11,746 nucleotides of DNA from Azoarcus sp. Lineage in GTDB: Bacteria > Pseudomonadota > Gammaproteobacteria > Burkholderiales > Rhodocyclaceae. The notes beneath the pieces are model-generated. The model saw only the letters and a list, made by a program, of their open reading frames with translations, made no database searches and had not been told where the DNA came from. Where the stretch lies: positions 1 through 11,746 of the forward strand of contig JAIRLA010000279.1 of the NCBI GenBank assembly GCA_031259795.1, given 5' to 3'. Position 1 is the first letter of the stretch. Each line of letters opens with the position of its first letter. Positions 7,367 to 11,746 of the stretch are shown here, one piece after another. The translations under genes and the position numbers were made by a program.

Positions 7367-7915
7367 ATGCCTGACATACCAAAGAAGAAAAGCGGACAGA
7401 AATTCATCGGGGACAATCGCGCTCCCCGCGTGCAGATAGAATACGACGTCGAAGTATACGGCTCGGAGAAAAAGATACAGCTGCCGTTCGTGATGGGCGT
7501 CATGACCGATCTGTCCGGCAAGCCGAAGGAAGCGCCTCCTCCGGTCACCGACCGCAAGTTCCTCGAAATCGACATCGACAATTTCGACGAACGCATGAAA
7601 GCCATCAAGCCAAGAGTCGCTTTCTCCGTCGACAACACCCTGACGGGCGACGGACAGATCGCGGTCGATCTCACCTTCGAGAGCATGGAGGATTTCAAGC
7701 CGGCGGCCATCGCCCAAAAGGTCGAGCCCCTGCGGCAATTGTTGCAGGCGCGCACCGAGTTGAACAATCTGCTGACTTACATGGACGGCAAGATCGGAGC
7801 GGAAAACCTGCTCGATGGCGTCCTGAAGGACCCGGCGCTGCTCAAATCCCTTGCCAGCGCTCCCGCCCAGGCCGTTCCCGCGGCCAGGAACACCGACGAC
7901 AAACAGGAAGACTGA
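7367..7915 (+). CDS. tssB: TssB, T6SS small sheath subunit (VipA/ImpB)
   Basis: TssB pairs with TssC to form the contractile sheath around the Hcp tube. The 182-residue product has the family signature RAPRVQIEYDVE (residues 19-30), LPFVMGVMTDLSG (39-51), FLEIDIDNFDERM (65-77) and ARTELNNLLTYMDGK (128-142), the last being the conserved helix near the C-terminal end. The ATG at 7367 has AAGGAG eight bases upstream, the best ribosome binding site in the cluster and consistent with an abundant structural protein. A five-base gap leads to tssC, so the two are surely co-expressed. The tail after about residue 165 is Ala/Pro-rich and then acidic (DDKQED). Confidence 0.97.
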   Translation: MPDIPKKKSGQKFIGDNRAPRVQIEYDVEVYGSEKKIQLPFVMGVMTDLSGKPKEAPPPVTDRKFLEIDIDNFDERMKAIKPRVAFSVDNTLTGDGQIAVDLTFESMEDFKPAAIAQKVEPLRQLLQARTELNNLLTYMDGKIGAENLLDGVLKDPALLKSLASAPAQAVPAARNTDDKQED

Positions 7916-7920
7916 CCGCC

Positions 7921-9423
7921 ATGCCCGAGACCAGCGCCCGCACATCGCCGGCAGCCGCCGCATCCTATGCGGAACAGACGGATTTCGCCGCCCTGCTCGA
8001 AAAAGAATTCAAGCCCAAGACGGAAGAACAACGCACAGCCGTCGAAACCGCCGTGCGCACGCTCGCCCAACAGGCCATCGGTTCCGCGATCACGCTGCCC
8101 GGCGACGCCTACCGCACCATCGAGGCGATCATCGCGGAAATCGACCGCAAGTTGAGCGAACAGATCGACCGGATCATTCATCATGAGGATTTCCAGCAAC
8201 TCGAATCGGCATGGCGAGGACTGCATTACCTCGTAAACAACACCGAAACGGACGAAATGCTCAAGATCCGTTTCATGAACATCTCCAAGAAAGATCTGCA
8301 TCGCACCCTGCGGCGTCATAAAGGCACCGGCTGGGATCAAAGCCCGATTTTCCGGCGTATTTACGAAGAAGAATACGGGCAACTCGGCGGCGCTCCCTAT
8401 GGCTGCCTGGTCGGCGACTACTATTTCGATCATTCCGCCCCGGACATCGAACTGCTCGGGGAAATAGCAAAAGTATCGGCCGCCGCGCACTGCCCCTTCA
8501 TCGCCGGCGCGGATCCCGCCGTGATGCAAATGAAATCGTGGCAGGAACTGGCGAATCCGCGCGACCTGACCAAGATCTTCGAAAATACCGAATACGCCCC
8601 ATGGCGCAGCCTGCGCGAATCGGACGATTCACGCTATATCGGGCTGGCGATGCCGCGTTTCCTCGGCCGCATGCCCTATGGCGCCAAGACCAATCCGATC
8701 GACGAATTCGATTTCGAGGAAAACACCGGCGGAGCCGACCACCAGCGTTACCTGTGGATCAACGCCGCCTATGCGATGGCGGCCAACATCAACCGCAGCT
8801 TCAAGCAATACGGATGGACCACATCGATTCGCGGCGTCGAATCCGGCGGCGTCGTCGAAGACCTGCCGTGCCACACGTTCCCGACCGACGACGGCGGCGT
8901 GGACATGAAATGCCCGACCGAAATCGCCATCTCGGATCGCCGCGAAGCCGAACTGGCCAAGAACGGCTTCATGCCGCTGATCCATCGCAAGAACACCGAT
9001 TCCGCCGCGTTCATCGGCGCGCAAAGCCTGCAAAAACCCGCCGAGTACTACGACCCGGACGCCACGGCGAACGCGAACCTCTCGGCGCGCCTGCCCTACC
9101 TTTTCGCCTGCTGCCGTTTCGCCCACTACCTCAAGTGCATCGTGCGGGACAAGGTTGGCACATTCAAGGAACGCGAAGACGTGCAGCGCTGGCTCAATGA
9201 ATGGATCGTGAATTACGTCGATGGCGATCCGCGCAATTCGAGCCAAGACACCAAGGCGCGCAAACCGCTCGCCGCCGCCCAGGTCGTCGTCGAGGACGTC
9301 GAAGGCAACCCCGGCTACTACAGCGCCAAGTTCTTCCTGCGCCCGCATTACCAGCTCGAAGGACTCACCATGAGCCTGCGCTTGGTCTCGAAACTGCCGT
9401 CCGCCAAGGGGGGCAACGCCTGA
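7921..9423 (+). CDS. tssC: TssC, T6SS large sheath subunit (VipB/ImpC)
   Basis: TssC is the large sheath subunit. TssB-TssC heterodimers polymerise around the Hcp tube, contract to drive it out, and are recycled by ClpV. At 500 residues it is full length. Family hallmarks are HHEDFQQLESAWRGLHYL (about 87-104), YGCLVGDYYFDH, FENTEYAPWRSLRESDDSRY, MPYGAKTNPIDEFDFEEN, IRGVESGGVVEDLP (303-316), EIAISDRREAELAKNGF followed by IHRKNTDSAAFIGAQS, and the C-terminal GYYSAKFFLRPHYQLEGL. The ATG at 7921 has AGGAAG (7905-7910) ten bases upstream, inside the end of tssB. hcp or tssE would be usual next in many clusters, but here the plus-strand arm ends at a hairpin facing tagJ. Confidence 0.98.
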   Translation: MPETSARTSPAAAASYAEQTDFAALLEKEFKPKTEEQRTAVETAVRTLAQQAIGSAITLPGDAYRTIEAIIAEIDRKLSEQIDRIIHHEDFQQLESAWRGLHYLVNNTETDEMLKIRFMNISKKDLHRTLRRHKGTGWDQSPIFRRIYEEEYGQLGGAPYGCLVGDYYFDHSAPDIELLGEIAKVSAAAHCPFIAGADPAVMQMKSWQELANPRDLTKIFENTEYAPWRSLRESDDSRYIGLAMPRFLGRMPYGAKTNPIDEFDFEENTGGADHQRYLWINAAYAMAANINRSFKQYGWTTSIRGVESGGVVEDLPCHTFPTDDGGVDMKCPTEIAISDRREAELAKNGFMPLIHRKNTDSAAFIGAQSLQKPAEYYDPDATANANLSARLPYLFACCRFAHYLKCIVRDKVGTFKEREDVQRWLNEWIVNYVDGDPRNSSQDTKARKPLAAAQVVVEDVEGNPGYYSAKFFLRPHYQLEGLTMSLRLVSKLPSAKGGNA

Positions 9424-9439
9424 CGCCGGGATCGGGTTC

Positions 9440-9496
9440 CAGGGATCGGGAAAAACACGCGGGCGGCGCAACCGCCCGCGTCGAATCCGGTCCCTG
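9440..9496 (-). terminator. Intrinsic terminator of tagJ, nested hairpin shared with the tssC end
   Basis: A perfect 10-bp stem (ACGCGGGCGG at 9457-9466 with CCGCCCGCGT at 9472-9481) encloses a 5-base loop. On the minus strand it is followed after one base by TTTTT (9451-9455), a good intrinsic terminator shape 30 bases past the tagJ stop. An outer arm (CAGGGATCGG at 9440-9449 with CCGGTCCCTG at 9487-9496) pairs over 10 positions with one G-U wobble. Toward the plus strand there is no T-run, so tssC termination at this hairpin would be weaker or would need Rho. Confidence 0.75.
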
Positions 9497-9510
9497 ATTC
9501 CTGTCTCTGG

Positions 9511-10287
9511 TCAATGTTCGAGATTTATCCGGCCCGCGCCGAACATATCGAGCGCTTCCCCATCCACATACCACACCCGGCGTCCCGCGCCGTGCCATGT
9601 GCCGCCCGGGGATTCGTGCCAGAGCGTTTCGGCGCCCGTCAGTAGCGCGTCGGAATTCCCCCCTGCCGGGGGAGGGTATCGCGCGGGCATATAAGCTATC
9701 TTGGCGGGATGGCCGGTCAATTTCAGATCCACAGGCGCCCAGACCAGGTCCATGGCGCGTTTCGGCGCCGGAATTCGCAGGCTTTCCACGATCTCGAACG
9801 GCGCCCAGTAATATGTCCCGCCCAGAATGATCTCGATCACCGGCCCGAGCCGTTCGTCGCCGTCGGCAATCCACTCGAACGCGGCAGGCGGCCCGTCGCC
9901 ATGGCCGCCCTTGCACGCAGGCGCGGCGGCCAGCGCCGCGCGCCGCGTTTGCGCCGCTTCTTCCCCGGATTGGCGCAACGCCTCGATCATGCTTTCAAGC
10001 CACGCGGGAGCCGGAGCCAGCAAATCCGGCAGGATTTTCCCCGCGAATACCGCCTCGCGCGTCTGCTCGGCGCGCACGAGCATCCTGATCAGTTGCGCTT
10101 CCGGCGCCAGTTCGGCATCGAATTGGCAGGCAAGTTGCAATTGTTGCAGCGCCTTTTGATACTCCCCCTGCACAAGCCGCAATTGCGCCAGCGCCAGCCG
10201 GTGGGAAGCCTCGAGCGGCTCGGCGCGAATCGCGCCGCTGATTTGTTCGATTTCCTGCGCCAAGCCACGAATAGTAAGAGAAGTCAT
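9511..10287 (-). CDS. tagJ: TagJ/ImpE-family T6SS accessory protein
   Basis: TagJ (HsiE1, ImpE, SciE family) is a T6SS accessory protein. In Pseudomonas aeruginosa it binds the sheath subunit TssB1 and the ATPase ClpV1, linking sheath and disassembly. The 258-residue product has a helical, TPR-like N-terminal half (about residues 25-110, including SHRLALAQLRLVQGEYQKAL). The conserved ImpE domain (about 135-258) carries EIILGGTYYWAPFEIVESL, DLVWAPVDL and AYMPARYP, and ends with TLWHESPGGTWHGAGRRVWYVDGEAL. The ATG at 10287 has only a weak GCGGA nine bases upstream. It is transcribed toward tssC, so it has its own promoter, and it ends at the shared hairpin. Its presence implies that a ClpV is encoded elsewhere. 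Family assignment is confident; the cellular role is inferred from homologues. Confidence 0.92.
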   Translation of the reverse strand: MTSLTIRGLAQEIEQISGAIRAEPLEASHRLALAQLRLVQGEYQKALQQLQLACQFDAELAPEAQLIRMLVRAEQTREAVFAGKILPDLLAPAPAWLESMIEALRQSGEEAAQTRRAALAAAPACKGGHGDGPPAAFEWIADGDERLGPVIEIILGGTYYWAPFEIVESLRIPAPKRAMDLVWAPVDLKLTGHPAKIAYMPARYPPPAGGNSDALLTGAETLWHESPGGTWHGAGRRVWYVDGEALDMFGAGRINLEH

Positions 10288-10517
10288 GCCGCGAATTCCG
10301 CCAATTGAAAGGAATGGGAAAAAAGGGATGGGAAAACATGGTTTTCCACTTTCCGAAAAGATACATGAATCAGTCTATTCCGGGTGAAGTTTGTACAACG
10401 CGCGCACGGCATCATGCGTTCCCTAGATATGAGTGGCTGATGATCGATGCGACTTTTGTGACCGCCGTGCAGATCCGGTGTATTGCTTTATGGGTAAAGG
10501 TATTGTGACGACACGGT
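10288..10517. other. Intergenic region upstream of tagJ and downstream of the ZIP gene
   Basis: This 230-bp AT-richer spacer must hold the tagJ promoter. Near tagJ is a purine-rich stretch with a near-duplicate (GGAATGGGAAAA at 10311-10322, GGGATGGGAAAA at 10325-10336) and a 7-bp hairpin, GGAAAAC/GTTTTCC around ATG (10331-10347). On the minus strand TTGTAC followed 15 bases later by TAGACT is the best promoter-like pair, but its spacing is short. A short plus-strand open frame at 10305-10508 lacks any ribosome binding site or recognisable protein and was not called. No clear terminator for the ZIP gene was seen. Confidence 0.4.
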
Positions 10518-11468
10518 CTAATGGTGCGCCCACATGCCGATCAGCGGCACGATGGCGCTGCCCAGGACGATGAGGGCGAACTGGCGCGCGAAGCGGTTGT
10601 TGTGGCCGGGTTCGTGGCGCAGCATGGGGATGAGGTCGGCAAGCGCGATGTAGATGAAACTCGCGGCGGCAAGCGCCAGTACGTAGGGGAGAAGGGCGCT
10701 GGCGTCGGCCATGGAAAAATAACCGGCAAGGCCGCCGGCGACCGCCGTCAGGCTGGAGGCGGCGTTGGCGAGGAGGGCTTTGGCGCGGCTGTAGCCAGCA
10801 TGGAGCAGGACGATGAAATCGCCAAGTTCCTGCGGGATTTCGTGCACGATGATGGCGAAGGTGGCGGTGGCGCCCAGGCGCGGGTCGGCGATGAAGGCGG
10901 CGGCGATCATGAAGCCATCGACAAAATTGTGGAAGGCGTCGCCGATCAGGACCAGCGGGGCGGCGGAGACCATGCTTTCATGCGCGGCGTGACCGCTTTC
11001 CGCGTGCGCGTGCCGCCAGAGCGCCAGGTGTTCCAGGGTGAAAAAACCGAGGATGCCGAGCAGGACGACCGCGAAAAGCCGGAAGAGCGGGCCGTCGTGT
11101 GCGTCCCCGTGCGCATGTTCGCCGTGCCGCGCGGCGCTTTCGGAAGGGATGGGTTCGCGCCCGCCCGCGTGTTCGTGTTCGTGCTCATGTTCATGCGTGC
11201 CCGCGTGTTCATGTTCGCCCGCGCGCTCGCGCTCATGTTCGTGCGCGCCCGCGTGTTCGTGCGCCGTGGCGGCGGGCAGCGCCTGGACGGCTTCCGGCAG
11301 GATGTCGAGCCAGGCGGAAGAGAGCATGACGCCGGCGGCGAAGGCGACCAGGGCCATGCGGGCGCCTTGCGAGAGGCGAAACGCCAGCAACGCGGCGAGC
11401 GCCATGCTGATGGCGCCGCCCAGCAGGGTCGCCAGAAGAATCATGGTAATGACGGACATGTTGATCAT
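10518..11468 (-). CDS. ZIP-family divalent metal transporter with His-rich loop
   Basis: This is a ZIP (ZupT/GufA-like) inner-membrane transporter, expected to bring zinc, iron or a similar divalent metal into the cytoplasm. The 316-residue product has about eight hydrophobic segments: near 6-30, 37-60, 130-150, 170-192, 200-224, 232-252, 258-282 and 296-314. The metal-site signatures of the fourth and fifth helices are intact: HNFVDG (180-185) and HEIPQELGD (209-217). Between the second and third segments is a long loop (about 68-125) crowded with HEH, AGEHEH and HEHEHEHEH, a likely metal-binding or sensing loop. The ATG at 11468 has no evident Shine-Dalgarno; an in-frame ATG at 11459 is possible. 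It has no functional link to the T6SS visible here and probably marks the cluster's edge. Substrate cannot be told from sequence. Confidence 0.93.
   Translation of the reverse strand: MINMSVITMILLATLLGGAISMALAALLAFRLSQGARMALVAFAAGVMLSSAWLDILPEAVQALPAATAHEHAGAHEHERERAGEHEHAGTHEHEHEHEHAGGREPIPSESAARHGEHAHGDAHDGPLFRLFAVVLLGILGFFTLEHLALWRHAHAESGHAAHESMVSAAPLVLIGDAFHNFVDGFMIAAAFIADPRLGATATFAIIVHEIPQELGDFIVLLHAGYSRAKALLANAASSLTAVAGGLAGYFSMADASALLPYVLALAAASFIYIALADLIPMLRHEPGHNNRFARQFALIVLGSAIVPLIGMWAHH
11160..11261 (-). repeat. Degenerate repeats encoding the His-rich loop of the ZIP transporter
   Basis: Recurring short units, seen on the plus strand as CCCGCGTGTTCGTG and variants such as CCCGCGTGTTCATG, encode alternating Ala-Gly and His-Glu-His runs (residues 70-103). 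The similarity at DNA level suggests expansion by slippage or unequal exchange. Confidence 0.7.
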
Positions 11469-11557
11469 GAAATTGAATCTGGTTCAGGACATCCCTTGTT
11501 CATGCGTTCTCGCAACCGGACGATCAGCGGCGCTCTCGCGCCGGATAGAAAGAATGG

Positions 11558-11596
11558 ACTGGATTGCCACGGGCCTGCGGCCCTCGCAATGACGAG
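11558..11596. repeat. Palindromic, probably dispersed intergenic repeat
   Basis: The minus strand reads CGTCATTGCGAGG, then a GGGCC/GGCCC hairpin, then GTGGCAATCCAGTCC. The core pairs as ATTGC/GCAAT outside and GGGCC/GGCCC inside around TGC, with 3-base internal loops. From memory, the pair CGTCATTGCGAG ... GCAATCC occurs as a multi-copy intergenic repeat in many bacterial genomes. Only one copy is in this window, so its dispersed nature is inferred. Confidence 0.6.
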
Positions 11597-11665
11597 TTTT
11601 TCCAATGGATTCCCCTCGCCCCCCGCACATAGGTATCTACACAACCCGAAATAGCTAGCGACGGT

Positions 11666-11690
11666 CAATGTTTATTGCATAAGTTCATTG
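11666..11690. promoter_or_regulatory. AT-rich dyad upstream of the ZIP gene, possible operator
   Basis: Outer arms CAATG/CATTG (11666-11670, 11686-11690) enclose an inner TTAT/ATAA pair around TGC (11672-11682). The overall AT-rich dyad loosely recalls a Zur box, which would suit a zinc importer, but spacing and arms depart from that consensus. It lies about 200 bases upstream of the ZIP start. This is a tentative call. Confidence 0.25.
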
Positions 11691-11746
11691 TCAGCAGGGA
11701 TGAAAGCGCTGCCTGATGGGGTACAAGCGTTTTCCCCATACTCAGA

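Larger units (their letters stand above)
11469..11746. other. Non-coding leader upstream of the ZIP gene
   Basis: These 278 bp run from the ZIP start codon to the window edge with no supportable gene. They contain a small hairpin (GGCGC/GCGCC, 11529-11542), a palindromic repeat (11558-11596) and an AT-rich dyad (11666-11690). A 67-codon minus-strand open frame passes through the repeat; its LVIARAAGPWQSS segment is a translation of the repeat, not a protein domain. No convincing promoter with proper spacing was found. Confidence 0.5.

Noticed and set aside
10305..10508. 67-codon plus-strand open frame between tagJ and the ZIP gene
   Set aside because: No ribosome binding site, no family resemblance, and it covers the expected tagJ promoter region.
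11529..11600. Possible insertion sequence or attachment site at the T6SS edge
   Set aside because: No transposase or integrase, no target duplication, and no tRNA gene; only small hairpins and one repeat are present.
10521..11654. 377-codon plus-strand open frame across the ZIP gene
   Set aside because: Antisense to the ZIP transporter, with low-complexity Arg/Val/Phe repeats mirroring the His-rich loop and no ribosome binding site. The minus strand has intact ZIP signatures.
11465..11668. 67-codon minus-strand open frame upstream of the ZIP gene
   Set aside because: It runs through the palindromic repeat, and its LVIARAAGPWQSS segment is the usual kind of spurious translation of such repeats. 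It also overlaps the ZIP start.
1..11746. CRISPR array, tRNA or rRNA genes, toxin-antitoxin or effector/immunity pair
   Set aside because: No regularly spaced repeats, no tRNA-like cloverleaf or rRNA sequence, and no gene with effector or immunity features was seen.

Overview
This window is a GC-rich proteobacterial segment. It is dominated by part of a type VI secretion system (T6SS) cluster, with one metal transporter gene at the right end. High GC, long antisense open frames, the gene content (tssJKLM opposite tssABC, plus a tagJ/impE gene) and a TssL carrying a fused OmpA-like domain suggest a beta- or gammaproteobacterium, with beta slightly preferred. No rRNA, tRNA or taxon-specific marker is present, so the genus cannot be read from the window.

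Layout. On the minus strand from 6081 down to the left edge lie tssJ (outer-membrane lipoprotein), tssK (baseplate-to-membrane adaptor), tssL (inner-membrane protein with a C-terminal peptidoglycan-binding domain) and tssM (IcmF-type NTPase, running off the left edge). tssK/tssL and tssL/tssM are joined by ATGA overlaps. A short AT-richer region at 6082-6199 separates this arm from the plus-strand arm: tssA (6200), tssB (7367) and tssC (7921). It carries a good sigma-70 promoter facing tssA. tagJ (impE family) follows tssC in the opposite direction, and the two genes share a strong hairpin at 9440-9496. A 230-bp spacer then leads to a minus-strand ZIP-family metal transporter with a histidine-rich loop. 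Upstream of it is a non-coding leader holding a palindromic repeat that looks dispersed.

How the parts fit. TssJ-L-M form the trans-envelope complex, TssK links it to the baseplate, TssA caps or primes the growing tail, TssB/TssC build the contractile sheath, and TagJ is a sheath/ClpV accessory factor. The window has no hcp, vgrG, tssE, tssF, tssG or clpV/tssH. They must lie left of tssM or elsewhere in the genome if the system works.

The most notable anomaly is an apparent single-base frameshift in tssM at about 116-122, inside an alternating CG run. Family-like sequence switches reading frame there. I did not find a new kind of biological system: the cluster is a recognisable T6SS, and the less ordinary signals are the frameshift, the structured intergenic regions, the isolated inverted tagJ and the leader of the ZIP gene.
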